Origin: Clostridia bacterium
GTDB lineage: Bacteria; Bacillota; Clostridia; Oscillospirales; CAG-272
Length of the DNA stretch: 64,000 bases
Direction: 5' to 3'
Assembly (NCBI GenBank): GCA_017508195.1
Contig: JAFVZL010000006.1
Coordinates: forward strand, 44,153 to 108,152
Part shown: positions 56,183 through 64,000 of the stretch, piece after piece
Layout: every line of letters begins with the position of its first letter
Numbering within the stretch: the stretch's first letter is position 1
Notes under the pieces: generated by a model
What the model saw: the letters and a program-made list of their open reading frames with translations, nothing else
Databases searched by the model: none
Told to the model about the DNA's origin: nothing
Position numbers and translations under genes: made by a program

Positions 56183-56869
56183 ATGGGCTTTGGAACACTG
56201 TTTTTCGGATATTTCCTTCTGCTCGACGTTCTGTATTACCATTTTACGGATATCATTGCCGCGCTGGTAATGCTTTACGCGCTGTATAGGATATCCTCTG
56301 TCAGCGGATATTTCAAGGCACCGACGTTCGCCTCGATAGGCTTCGCGGTATTTGCGCTCGGTGAGCTTGTGCTCGGAGTGCTCGATCTCTTTGAGATCGG
56401 AGATCTCGGTGCCGTGATCACCTACGTCAGCATGGCAAGGTACGTCATCCTCGCCGTGTTCACAGCATTCCTTCTGCGTGCGATATACGGAATTGCAACC
56501 GAGCTCGACGTAGAGGGGCTGCCCATGAAATGTAAGACCATGACGGTATCATCGATGCTGGTCTACTTACTTCTTCTCTTACTCTCCACGCCGATGCTGA
56601 CGAATCTTTTGCTCCCTGCGGTAAATGCCGTGCTATACCTCGTCGCGCTTATCGGCAATATCGTAATTCTTATATCTAATCTGACGATCATTTATACCTG
56701 CTATATGCGCATTTGCATGCCCGAGGATCTTAAGGAGAAAGAGGAAAAGCCCTCTCGCTTCGAGTTTATAAACGAATTCAGGCGCAGGCGCAAGGAGCGC
56801 GAGGCGGAGCGTGCCGAAAAAGAAAAAAGAAGACTTGAGGAAAAGAAAAAAGGGAGGACAAAAAGGTGA
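56183..56869 (+). CDS. Unknown membrane protein with a charged C-terminal tail (228 aa)
   Basis: No family recognised. Five or six hydrophobic segments span residues 1-185, ending with a strongly basic and acidic tail (about 185-228, rich in Arg, Lys and Glu, probably helical). AAAGGAGG lies 7 nt before the ATG. It follows secA by 23 bp and overlaps the next gene by 4 nt, so all three are probably cotranscribed. Confidence 0.7.
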   Translation: MGFGTLFFGYFLLLDVLYYHFTDIIAALVMLYALYRISSVSGYFKAPTFASIGFAVFALGELVLGVLDLFEIGDLGAVITYVSMARYVILAVFTAFLLRAIYGIATELDVEGLPMKCKTMTVSSMLVYLLLLLLSTPMLTNLLLPAVNAVLYLVALIGNIVILISNLTIIYTCYMRICMPEDLKEKEEKPSRFEFINEFRRRRKEREAERAEKEKRRLEEKKKGRTKR

Positions 56870-58326
56870 GTGAGATGCTTTATCCCGAGGAATCTCTCAT
56901 TGATGAAAAAGTGCTGCGAAAGCAGAAAAGAAGAACTACCGGGTTATCGCTCCTTTGTTTATTCTTTATTATCGTTCCGAACTTCAATATAATCGACTTT
57001 TTACCCGACTTCGTGTCATATCTCATACTTGCGGGAATTTTCGGCAAATATGCCGAACAGGTCCCATACTTTGCCGAGGCGCGCGATGCTTACAGAAAGC
57101 TCGCTATCGTCACCGCGGTGAAGATACCCGCGATGCTCGTGATGGTTGCGAACATGGCATCGGGCAGAGATATCGTCGCGCTGTTCTCTCTCGTGTTCGT
57201 TTCGGTCGAGATTCTACTCCTTTTCGGTGCCGTTAAGAGCTCCTTCTCCGCTCTCTATTATCTCGGTGAGCGAGGCAGCTCGGTAGCTACGGTAGCCCCC
57301 TTCCGCACGCTCGGCTTTGAGATGCGCCCCGAGACTCTCGAGACCTTAACCTTCGTTTATCTTTGTATTCGCGGTGTGCTGAACGTTATACCCGACTTCT
57401 TCCTGCTCACCGCAGATATAACCGAGGTCCAGTATCAGCTCCGTATGATGTTCCCGATAGCGACACTCATATGTATGTCGCTGTCCTTTGTCTTAGGTCT
57501 TATCTGGCTCTGTTTCACGTTGTCGTACGCTCGCTCGATAGCCGGCGAGGGCAAGGTCGAATCGAGCGCAAGGGAGATCGCGGGAGAGGATAGGATGCTC
57601 GAGATCGAACGCGGCAGATCAACAAGATCCGTGCTCCTTACTCTTACGTTTCTGTTCGTGTCATCGCTCCTTTGCTTCGATATTTCCATAGAAGATGTCA
57701 ACTCGGGAGTAAGCGTTCTGCCCGCTTTTATCTGGGCGTTTGCAATAATATTATGTGCTTTAAGGTTGTTTGACCGCGAGCGCGACAGGATGCTCGTGCT
57801 TATTCTCGGCATCGTTTATTCGGCTATCTCGGTATGGTCGGATTTTGTCGAGGTCGAGTGGGAGGCCGAGTTCGATCACGCGGATCTCTCCTTCCTTACA
57901 ACCGCCAAGGATGCCTACATACAGATCGAGATACTCTCGGTATTTGAGCTGCTTCTTACTGTAGCGATCTCTGTCTTTCTTATGCGCGGTCTGTTTCGTT
58001 TTATCGACAGCCGTGTAGTAAAAAGGCTGCCCGACTCGGAGCTCTCAAAAATGCAGTCAAAGCTCTCGAAATCACTGAGATGGCAAACGATAGTATTTGC
58101 TTTCGCACCCGCTCTTCTCGCGCTGCTCAGATGCATTGGCGTATTCTTAAAAACACAGGTAGTTTTCATCCCCGTTGACTCGACCGCTGCCGATGTTACG
58201 ACCGTGGCAACTACCCCCGCCCCCTGGCTTGGAACAGTCGTTCTCGCGCTGACGGTGGTATACGTATTCTTCAGCTATTTCTACATTGCGGAAATCAAGG
58301 GTGAGATAAAGCTGAAGGAAGAATAG
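56866..58326 (+). CDS. Unknown polytopic membrane protein (486 aa)
   Basis: No family recognised. About ten hydrophobic segments are spread from residue 25 to 480, with charged loops near 225-250 and 365-400. The start is a GTG at 56866 in a GTGA overlap with the previous stop, preceded by GGGAGG; an ATG two codons later is an alternative. It is linked to the preceding membrane protein and ends before a terminator. Confidence 0.65.
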   Translation: MSEMLYPEESLIDEKVLRKQKRRTTGLSLLCLFFIIVPNFNIIDFLPDFVSYLILAGIFGKYAEQVPYFAEARDAYRKLAIVTAVKIPAMLVMVANMASGRDIVALFSLVFVSVEILLLFGAVKSSFSALYYLGERGSSVATVAPFRTLGFEMRPETLETLTFVYLCIRGVLNVIPDFFLLTADITEVQYQLRMMFPIATLICMSLSFVLGLIWLCFTLSYARSIAGEGKVESSAREIAGEDRMLEIERGRSTRSVLLTLTFLFVSSLLCFDISIEDVNSGVSVLPAFIWAFAIILCALRLFDRERDRMLVLILGIVYSAISVWSDFVEVEWEAEFDHADLSFLTTAKDAYIQIEILSVFELLLTVAISVFLMRGLFRFIDSRVVKRLPDSELSKMQSKLSKSLRWQTIVFAFAPALLALLRCIGVFLKTQVVFIPVDSTAADVTTVATTPAPWLGTVVLALTVVYVFFSYFYIAEIKGEIKLKEE

Positions 58327-58342
58327 GAGTTACTAAAAGAAA

Positions 58343-58376
58343 GAGCCCTCACACGAATTTTGTGAGGGCTCATTTT
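58343..58376 (+). terminator. Terminator of the secA unit
   Basis: GAGCCCTCACA (58343-58353) pairs with TGTGAGGGCTC (58361-58371), followed by ATTTTT. Confidence 0.88.
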
Positions 58377-58394
58377 TCATAAAGGGAAAATTGA

Positions 58395-58421
58395 GAGCCG
58401 CCGCGAAATTCGCGGCGGCTC
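58395..58421 (-). terminator. Long GC-rich palindrome downstream of the GDPD gene
   Basis: GAGCCGCCGCGAA (58395-58407) and TTCGCGGCGGCTC (58409-58421) are exact complements around one base. On the minus strand it is followed by TCAATTTT. It may terminate the minus-strand sugar block. Confidence 0.55.
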
Positions 58422-58537
58422 GGGTTGTTAATGGTTATGAGCGACAATATCGCGTTATTAATCGGCGGCGCCGACTTTTAATCGCCTTTGTCGAGTCTGA
58501 GCTTAAAGATCAAGCATTACGAATCGGTTATGCCGAT

Positions 58538-59308
58538 TCATCTGACACCGAGAGATCTTAATATTTCATCAGCTTTTCTGATATCATTCGACGTAAACAT
58601 CCTGCAGCCGTACTCTATCGCTAACTTGTAGGTTTCGTATTCGTCCTTTATGCAGATGCAGGGGATAATGCCGTTCTGCTTGCAATACTCGAAGCTTTCG
58701 GGGTAGTCAACGACTATTTTGTCCTTCTCCTCGGGATATAGGCAGCACCAATCAAAGAGCTCGGTTTCGGGGATATTCGCCTCGTCATTTGCACGGCGGC
58801 ACTTATATATTCCCTGCCCGTGGATGGGATATTTCTTCGGTGCTTTTTTATATAGATATTCGAGGACGCGGTTGCTGAAGGAGTTGAGCATCGAGCGACC
58901 CTCTAGTCCGTATTCCTCGATAAGTTCGATAAGCTTATCTGCTACGAGAAATGCGTAATCGTCACCGAAGTCCTTCGGGTATATCTTCAGCTCCCAATTG
59001 ACGAGCATACCGTTCGTTTGCAGGAACTCGGCAAACTCTCTTACGGTAGGTACGCGCTCTCCTGCGCCGAGGTCTATCTCGCTTAACTCTGAAAGCGTGA
59101 GCTCGTCTACGTTCTTGTCAATGCCGGAGGTACGAAGGGTGCTCCTGTCGTGTATGAGAACGAGCTCACCGTCACGGGTCATGCGGATATCGGTTTCTAT
59201 CATCTCGCACCCGAGCGCGTTTGCCGAGCGGAATGCCGACATAGTATTCTCGGGATATGCTGCTCTGTCGCCTCTGTGGGCGGCAAGTATTACTCTTTTT
59301 CCGTCCAT
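58538..59308 (-). CDS. Glycerophosphodiester phosphodiesterase
   Basis: The 256-aa TIM-barrel enzyme hydrolyses glycerophosphodiesters to glycerol 3-phosphate and alcohol. The signature is clear: AAHRGDRAAYPENTMSAFRSA with the catalytic His and Arg, ETDIRMTRDGELVLIHD with Glu and Asp metal ligands and the second His. It is cytoplasmic (no signal). It is two bases after the G1P dehydrogenase stop, with GAGGT before its ATG. Confidence 0.94.
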   Translation of the reverse strand: MDGKRVILAAHRGDRAAYPENTMSAFRSANALGCEMIETDIRMTRDGELVLIHDRSTLRTSGIDKNVDELTLSELSEIDLGAGERVPTVREFAEFLQTNGMLVNWELKIYPKDFGDDYAFLVADKLIELIEEYGLEGRSMLNSFSNRVLEYLYKKAPKKYPIHGQGIYKCRRANDEANIPETELFDWCCLYPEEKDKIVVDYPESFEYCKQNGIIPCICIKDEYETYKLAIEYGCRMFTSNDIRKADEILRSLGVR

Positions 59309-59310
59309 AA

Positions 59311-60552
59311 TTACCTCATGGCACCGCGCCTTATTCTCATAAGCGTAAGTCTGTTTCTTACGAGGGGAGAATACTCGAAGAGCATATCGCGCTTATCGCC
59401 TGATACACCGAGCTCCTCTAAGCTCTTTAGTGCACCGACGGTGTCATATGCCGTGATAAGCTCATCCTTGGTAGGTATCGCATCAACTACGGCACGTATC
59501 TCGTCAAGCTTCTCGAGTATATGCTCACGGGTAATGCCTTTACATGAGTCGACCTCGTTCTCCTTTATTATCGAGCCTGCGAGTCTGTCACCGAAGGCAT
59601 CTCTTATATAGCTTTCCGAAGCTGGAATATAATCGCCGAGCTTCTCTATATCCGACTCCACGAATCTGTGGTACTCGTCTGAAAGCAGAAGTGTTCCTAC
59701 ACCGACCTTCTCACCGTGGAGCATATCCGAGGAGACCGAAAGAGGCTCGGGGCTCATCTCGATGATATGCGAGATATGGTGCTCCGCACCCGAGGCGCAG
59801 CGAGAGTTACCGAGAAGCTGCATAGCAATTCCCGACATGAGAAGTCCGTAGGTAAGCTTCTCAAATGCTTCGGGCGCGCCTGCCCTTATGCCCTCGGTAG
59901 CGGCAAGCACGCTTTCGGTTGCCGAGAGGGTCATAGCGTATATCTCGGGGCAAAGGTACTCCCCTATAAGTATGTTTGCTATCTTCCAATCGCTGAGTGC
60001 GATATATTTTCCTATCATATCACCGAAGCCCGAGGCGCCAAGGCGCATGGGTGCCTGTCTTATAACCTCGGTGTCGGCTACAACGAGCGTGGGTGCCGTG
60101 GCGGTGAAGGTCTTTTTAAAGCCACCCCAGGTCATGGCTGCAACAGACGAGCAGAAGCCGTCAACGCTCGCAGCGGTAGGACAGGATACGAACGGGATGC
60201 CGCGCCCGTGCGCTATGTATCTCGTTATATCATGAATGGTTCCCGCACCGACGGCGATGAGGTAGTCGGCATCCTCAGGCATTTTTTCGAGTGCCGAGCC
60301 TACTCCGTGCTCATCCGCGTGAAGCCCTTCGGGAGAGAGTATTATCTCGAAGTCTGCCTCGGGGCGCACGAGCCCCTTTGCACGATACGTGTTTTCGTCA
60401 TAAATAGCGACCGATTTGCCCGAGATGCCGTATTCCGAAAGATACTCGTCAAGATGCGACATCGCGCCAGACTCAACGACCGCAAGCCTTGTAGTTAGTC
60501 CGTGGTCCTTACCACAGACGCAGCCCTTAATACCTTCGCTCTTGAAAATCAT
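59311..60552 (-). CDS. egsA: sn-glycerol-1-phosphate dehydrogenase (AraM/EgsA-like)
   Basis: The 413-aa NAD(P)-dependent metal alcohol dehydrogenase family protein reduces dihydroxyacetone phosphate to glycerol 1-phosphate. Motifs are VGAGTIHDITRY, CPTAASVDGFCSSVAAM, GASGFGDMIGKYIALSDWK and the metal histidines in GAEHHISHIIE and LHGEKVGVG. In B. subtilis the homolog AraM lies in the arabinose operon, fitting the araD neighbour here. Start overlaps the araD stop (ATGA). Confidence 0.92.
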   Translation of the reverse strand: MIFKSEGIKGCVCGKDHGLTTRLAVVESGAMSHLDEYLSEYGISGKSVAIYDENTYRAKGLVRPEADFEIILSPEGLHADEHGVGSALEKMPEDADYLIAVGAGTIHDITRYIAHGRGIPFVSCPTAASVDGFCSSVAAMTWGGFKKTFTATAPTLVVADTEVIRQAPMRLGASGFGDMIGKYIALSDWKIANILIGEYLCPEIYAMTLSATESVLAATEGIRAGAPEAFEKLTYGLLMSGIAMQLLGNSRCASGAEHHISHIIEMSPEPLSVSSDMLHGEKVGVGTLLLSDEYHRFVESDIEKLGDYIPASESYIRDAFGDRLAGSIIKENEVDSCKGITREHILEKLDEIRAVVDAIPTKDELITAYDTVGALKSLEELGVSGDKRDMLFEYSPLVRNRLTLMRIRRGAMR

Positions 60553-61244
60553 TTCTTTTCCCCCTGTCCGTAGTATGCATCCTTGCCATGCTTTCTCATA
60601 TAGTGCTTATCGAGAAGTGCTTCGGATATCTTGGCATTCGGGTTTAATGAGAGCGTGTGCCAAGCCATAAACGCGACCTCTTCGAGTATTATCGATGCCT
60701 TTACAGATGAGATAGCATCCTTTCCCCAGGTGAAGGGACCGTGAGAGGCAACGAGAACGGCGGGAATAGCCATTACATTTTCATCGGTGAAGCATTCGGC
60801 TATCACTACGCCCGTATTCTTTTCGTATTCTCCCTCTATTTCCGCGGCAGTCATCTCACGCGTTACGGGTACTGCACCGTAAAAGGCATCGGCGTGTGTC
60901 GTGCCGAGCGCGGGAATGGGTACTCCCGCCTGAGACCACGAGGTTGCATAACGCGAGTGGGTATGCGTGATACCGCCTATCTCCTTAAAACTCTTATAGA
61001 GCTCGAGGTGAGTGGGAGTGTCAGACGAGGGACGAAGTCTGCCGTCAACGACGTTGCCGTCGAGGTCGACTACCACTATATCATCGACGGTCATATTATC
61101 ATATTCCACGCCTGAGGGCTTGATAGCGACGACTCCCGCTTCTCTGTCTATCTCGGAGACGTTGCCCCAGGTCAGTGTTATAAGTCCTTCCTTCGCAAGC
61201 ATGAGATTGGCGCGAAGGACGCGCTCCTTAAGCTCTCTATACAT
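60549..61244 (-). CDS. araD: L-ribulose-5-phosphate 4-epimerase
   Basis: This 231-aa class II aldolase-fold enzyme converts L-ribulose 5-phosphate to D-xylulose 5-phosphate. Zinc ligands are in ITHTHSRYA (His-x-His) and ASHGPFTWG, with the Asp-Thr-Pro-Thr loop SSDTPTH. E. coli AraD is also 231 aa. It overlaps the upstream epimerase-like gene by 8 nt and egsA by 4 nt. araA and araB are absent, so the substrate may arrive by another route, for example an UlaE-type step. Confidence 0.94.
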   Translation of the reverse strand: MYRELKERVLRANLMLAKEGLITLTWGNVSEIDREAGVVAIKPSGVEYDNMTVDDIVVVDLDGNVVDGRLRPSSDTPTHLELYKSFKEIGGITHTHSRYATSWSQAGVPIPALGTTHADAFYGAVPVTREMTAAEIEGEYEKNTGVVIAECFTDENVMAIPAVLVASHGPFTWGKDAISSVKASIILEEVAFMAWHTLSLNPNAKISEALLDKHYMRKHGKDAYYGQGEKK

Positions 61245-62118
61245 TTTTACCTGTTTTCCTTTCTATCTCGGATATAAGGTATCTGCCTACCGCCGCGCTG
61301 AAGCGGAGAATGTCGGCACAGAGATCCTTCGGCATCCTGCCGACACAGCCGACGAGCTCGAGAGTGAGATCTCCCGCATATCCGGAATCGGCAATAGCAT
61401 CGGTGAACGCGCTCCAATCTATACCTGCGGTATAGGGGATCATATGGAGATCCTTCATCCCGAGGTTATCGTGAACGTGCAGGCACTTAAGATGATCCTT
61501 GCCGAGCACGCGCACGGAGTCGGCAGGGTCGAAGCCCGTGAGATAGGTATGTCCTACGTCAAGACACGCATTGAAGCGGTCGCTGCCAAGACTTTCTATG
61601 AATGAACGGTGGAGCTTTGGGTCACCAAACAGAGGCAACGCCCTGCCAGACGGAGAGGAGCCGTAGAAAAGGTTCTCTACCGATATATCTATGCCGAAGC
61701 GCTCGGCATACGGTAAAAGCGAGAGATAGAAGCGTCTGTTTGCCTCTATGAGGTCAATATCCTCGCTCGGAGGCTTCTGCGCGTGGATGACGATGGTCCT
61801 AGCGCCGAGTATGGATGCGAACTCGATCGACCTCACCTTAGCCAAAAAATACGGATTATTCTCGTTCAGATCCCCGGCATCGAGAAACACGCCCTCAAAC
61901 GGTGCGTGTGCCTGATTACAGGGTATGCCGAGCGCGTCGGCATATTCCCGCAGCTCGTGAGCACGTGTGAGGTAATCGTCACCGAGCATATACTTCTCGC
62001 CCTTGGATACGCAAGCGGAATAATCGTATGCGTCAAATCCCGCCTCCTTTATCATACGGACTGCGGTCTTATCGTCAAAATAGTCTCTGATTCTTAAAGT
62101 TTCAACAGAAAGTTTCAT
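61237..62118 (-). CDS. Sugar phosphate isomerase/epimerase family protein (AP-endonuclease-2 fold)
   Basis: The 293-aa TIM barrel has metal ligands seen as SVENLFYG, CLDVGHTYLTG, HVHDNLG and the last LTLEL segment. Family members include UlaE and similar 3-epimerases that work beside AraD/UlaF. The pairing with araD suggests a pentulose 3-epimerase, but other sugar isomerases are possible. The start at 62118 has AAAGGTGG 6 nt upstream; a longer frame overlaps the hairpin at 62139-62172. Confidence 0.8.
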   Translation of the reverse strand: MKLSVETLRIRDYFDDKTAVRMIKEAGFDAYDYSACVSKGEKYMLGDDYLTRAHELREYADALGIPCNQAHAPFEGVFLDAGDLNENNPYFLAKVRSIEFASILGARTIVIHAQKPPSEDIDLIEANRRFYLSLLPYAERFGIDISVENLFYGSSPSGRALPLFGDPKLHRSFIESLGSDRFNACLDVGHTYLTGFDPADSVRVLGKDHLKCLHVHDNLGMKDLHMIPYTAGIDWSAFTDAIADSGYAGDLTLELVGCVGRMPKDLCADILRFSAAVGRYLISEIERKTGKNV

Positions 62119-62138
62119 ATATCCACCTTTAGGTAAAA

Positions 62139-62172
62139 GGGGGTGTCTCAAATACGAATTTGAGACACCCCC
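62139..62172 (-). terminator. Hairpin ahead of the epimerase operon
   Basis: GGGGGTGTCTCAAAT (62139-62153) and ATTTGAGACACCCCC (62158-62172) form a perfect 15-bp stem. On the minus strand it is followed by TTTT, only 5 nt before the AAAGGTGG site, so it can end the aldolase transcript or attenuate the epimerase operon. Confidence 0.75.
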
Positions 62173-62204
62173 GAAAAGTTTGATAGGGGATAGTCAGATT
62201 TAAG

Positions 62205-62380
62205 GAAAAAGCGTCGATTCTCAAGGCGTGAGGCGTACAAACGTACGTCGAGCCTTGAGAGCGGCGGTAGAAAAAGTCCATTCAAATGAAGAAATCCGCA
62301 GGATTTCAACCATATTACCGTCTCATTCGCTATTGTTTGCTATATTTGACACATTTTCCGCTTCTTTTTGGACTTTTTCG
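62205..62380. repeat. Structured intergenic element between aldolase and epimerase genes
   Basis: An outer stem GAAAAAGTCC (62270-62279) / GGACTTTTTC (62370-62379) encloses GAAATCC-GCA-GGATTTC (62291-62307). A second hairpin TCTCAAGGC/GCCTTGAGA (62219-62260) has an inner GCGTAC/GTACGT. No ORF. It looks like a dispersed intergenic repeat or small RNA region; only one copy is in this window. Confidence 0.65.
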
Positions 62381-62424
62381 GTTTTACTAAATGTGACAGC
62401 CACTATTGTGTTTTCAATACTTTT

Positions 62425-63288
62425 TTATGCCTTACCTACCGATCCGAAGAGAGTCATCTTCTCTCTTACGGTAGCCTTGATAGCCTCGGTGCCGGGTGCG
62501 AGGAGCTTACGGGGATCGAAGCCCTTGCCCTCAAGATCCTTGCCTGCCTCGATATATGCTCTCGTAGCTGCTGCAAAGGTGAGCTGGCACTCGGTATTAA
62601 CGTTGATCTTAGCAACACCGAGCGATATCGCGCGCTTAATCATCTCCTCGGGGATACCTGTACCGCCGTGAAGAACGAGGGGCATATTATCAACGTCCGC
62701 GCTGATCTTCTCGAGAACGTCGAAGCGCAGACCCTGCCAATTTGCAGGATACTTACCGTGGATATTACCGATACCTGCGGCAAGCATGGTTACACCAAGC
62801 TCTGCGATCATCTTACACTCAGCGGGATCTGCTACCTCACCCGAGCCTACGACACCGTCCTCTTCACCGCCGATGGCACCTACCTCAGCCTCGATGGAGA
62901 TTCCCTTCTCCTCGCATACTGCAACGAGCTCCTTGGTCTTAGCGATATTCTCATCAATAGGATACTTCGAGCCGTCGAACATAACGGACGAGAAGCCTGC
63001 CTCGATACACTTATACGCGTGCTCGTACGAGCCGTGGTCGAGATGGAGCGCAACAGGCACGGTGATACCGAGCTCTGCGATCATTCCGTTTACCATGCCG
63101 ACGATGGTCTTATAACCGCACATATATTTTCCCGCGCCCTCGGATACGCCAAGAATAACGGGAGATTTCATCTCCTCGGCGGTGAGAAGGATAGCCTTCG
63201 CCCACTCAAGGTTGTTGATATTGAACTGACCTACGGCGTAATGTCCCGCCACAGCATCATTTAACATTTTCTTTGCAGAAACAAGCAT
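62425..63288 (-). CDS. fba: Class II fructose-bisphosphate aldolase
   Basis: This 287-aa zinc aldolase splits fructose 1,6-bisphosphate (or tagatose 1,6-bisphosphate). Motifs are ALHLDHGSYE (zinc His and catalytic Asp), EAEVGAIGGEEDG, GIGNIHGKYP and VLHGGTGIPEEMIK, with NVNTE near the end. The FBP versus tagatose preference cannot be told from motifs. AGAGGT precedes the ATG and a good promoter lies at 63321-63349. Confidence 0.93.
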   Translation of the reverse strand: MLVSAKKMLNDAVAGHYAVGQFNINNLEWAKAILLTAEEMKSPVILGVSEGAGKYMCGYKTIVGMVNGMIAELGITVPVALHLDHGSYEHAYKCIEAGFSSVMFDGSKYPIDENIAKTKELVAVCEEKGISIEAEVGAIGGEEDGVVGSGEVADPAECKMIAELGVTMLAAGIGNIHGKYPANWQGLRFDVLEKISADVDNMPLVLHGGTGIPEEMIKRAISLGVAKINVNTECQLTFAAATRAYIEAGKDLEGKGFDPRKLLAPGTEAIKATVREKMTLFGSVGKA

Positions 63289-63320
63289 ACTTTTACCTCT
63301 TTTTCATATTCGATGCTTCA

Positions 63321-63349
63321 ATTATAACGCATTGCGCGCGGAAAATCAA
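63321..63349 (-). promoter_or_regulatory. Sigma-A promoter for fba
   Basis: Minus-strand TTGATT (63349-63344) and TATAAT (63326-63321) are 17 bp apart. Confidence 0.82.
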
Positions 63350-63411
63350 GCAGATATCGAAACTTAAGCGATATTTTTGCGGATAATTTGTCAGAAGCTA
63401 TACTTAAGAGG

Positions 63412-63440
63412 TTTACAACACTGAAATTATATGCTATAAT
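63412..63440 (+). promoter_or_regulatory. Sigma-A promoter of the candidate small RNA
   Basis: TTTACA (63412-63417) and TATAAT (63435-63440) are 17 bp apart, giving a start near 63447. Confidence 0.75.
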
Positions 63441-63446
63441 GATTTT

Positions 63447-63516
63447 AGAAGAGTAAGACGATCCTGTCTTGGGACTTTGTCTTAAAGGCGGGTGTATACT
63501 CGCCTTTTGCATTTTT
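63447..63516 (+). ncRNA. Candidate small RNA or attenuated leader
   Basis: Between a good promoter and a terminator-like hairpin (AAAGGCG 63484-63490 with CGCCTTT 63501-63507, then TTGCATTTTT) lies a transcript of about 65-70 nt. Its AAGAC can pair with either of two GTCTT segments (about 63466-63470 or 63478-63482). It has no ORF. The next gene starts 175 nt later, so it may be a separate RNA or an attenuator. Confidence 0.5.
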
Positions 63517-63685
63517 AGTGGCAGATTACAGCTTCTGCTGTTGCTCCCCGCTTCGGTAAAAATTGCTCTGCACTCTTAACTTCACTGCGAGTGAGCACGA
63601 AGCAACTTAGCTTTCGCTTATGCAAAAGCTTCACCATATTGCAGCCCTTCCCTTTTATTGATTTGAAAACTAAGGACCGGTTAAA

Positions 63686-64000
63686 ATGGAAATAAAAAAG
63701 ATTGTTGCGATTGTTCTGTGTGTGTTAATCATCTGCTCGGTGATCGATGCGTTGATGCCCAAGAATCTGTTCCCTATCAAGGCTGCAGTAGTAAATCCCG
63801 AAAACGGCGACGTCGCTATATGTTATCATGATGATTGGGGCGGACCGTCGAGATTCAAACTCGATTTGTTTGACAAGGACGGAAACAAACTCTTTTCGTC
63901 AACGTTTCGTTCGGGTGGTAAATCTCCGCGTATTCTTATCCGCGATAACAACGTCCACGTTTATGTATGGAATTTAAATGAGCTTCATTCATTTGACAGA
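63686..64000 (+). CDS. Unknown membrane-anchored or secreted protein, 5' part only
   Basis: The first 105 codons are present and the gene runs off the right edge. Residues 5-24 (KIVAIVLCVLIICSVIDALM) form a signal peptide or N-terminal anchor, followed by a beta-rich region with a FKLDLFDKDGNKLFSSTFRSG pattern that hints at a propeller-like or WD-type repeat. AAGGA lies 9 nt before the ATG. No function can be assigned. Confidence 0.7.
   Translation, partial: MEIKKIVAIVLCVLIICSVIDALMPKNLFPIKAAVVNPENGDVAICYHDDWGGPSRFKLDLFDKDGNKLFSSTFRSGGKSPRILIRDNNVHVYVWNLNELHSFDR

Overview
The window reads as a chromosome segment of a spore-forming, anaerobic-type Firmicute of the class Clostridia. The evidence is a set of sporulation genes (spo0A, sigK, yqfC, yqfD and a ylbJ-like gene), a large Bacillus/Clostridium-type SRP RNA next to dnaX-ybaB-recR, strong AGGAGG-type ribosome binding sites, textbook sigma-A promoters, and Firmicute gene orders such as tig-clpP-clpX and lepB-ylqF-rnhB-yraN. 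Almost all of it looks like core chromosome. I see no prophage, insertion sequence, CRISPR array or conjugative module. The exact genus cannot be named from the sequence.

Layout: 1-2.35 kb holds the start of a phosphoglucomutase-type gene, a TSCPD protein, a degenerate prephenate-dehydratase-like protein and tRNA-Leu(CAA), all on the minus strand. 2.4-10.8 kb is a carbohydrate island. A cytoplasmic glycosidase-like protein, a heparinase II/III-type lyase and rhamnose mutarotase face a convergent rhaBAD operon with a divergent AraC regulator. 10.8-18.1 kb is a minus-strand housekeeping and sporulation operon (yqfC-yqfD-phoH-ybeY-era-recO-mutS2). 18.2-22.6 kb holds ylbJ, GTP-type pckA and spo0A. 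22.6-25.7 kb is the SRP RNA-dnaX-ybaB-recR block. 25.7-28.2 kb has an SDR reductase, a winged-helix protein with a degenerate receiver, and sigK. 28.2-36.2 kb includes a secreted nuclease on a repetitive stalk, a lone MazF toxin, an S1-domain protein, ung, uppP, a U32 peptidase-family protein, an FkbM methyltransferase and a HIT protein.

36.2-43.6 kb starts with a 192-bp tandem duplication full of hairpins. Then come rplS (minus strand), an unusual signal peptidase I with about 315 extra acidic residues, ylqF, rnhB, yraN, thrC and a phosphoesterase. 43.7-49.3 kb is tig-clpP-clpX followed by two tandem M20 amidohydrolases. 49.4-53.2 kb has an AraC regulator, two adjacent G3E GTPases that look like a zinc or metal system, and trmL. 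53.4-58.3 kb is secA plus two unknown membrane proteins. 58.5-63.3 kb is a minus-strand block made of a class II aldolase, then a sugar epimerase, AraD, glycerol-1-phosphate dehydrogenase and a GDPD. A candidate small RNA or attenuator and a truncated secreted-protein gene close the window.

The stretches most worth following up are the metal GTPase pair (including an apparent GTPase/YcgQ-like fusion), the hairpin-rich tandem repeat at 36.3-36.7 kb, the extended signal peptidase, the consensus promoter with a palindromic operator in front of the glycosidase/lyase genes, and the candidate small RNA near 63.45 kb.
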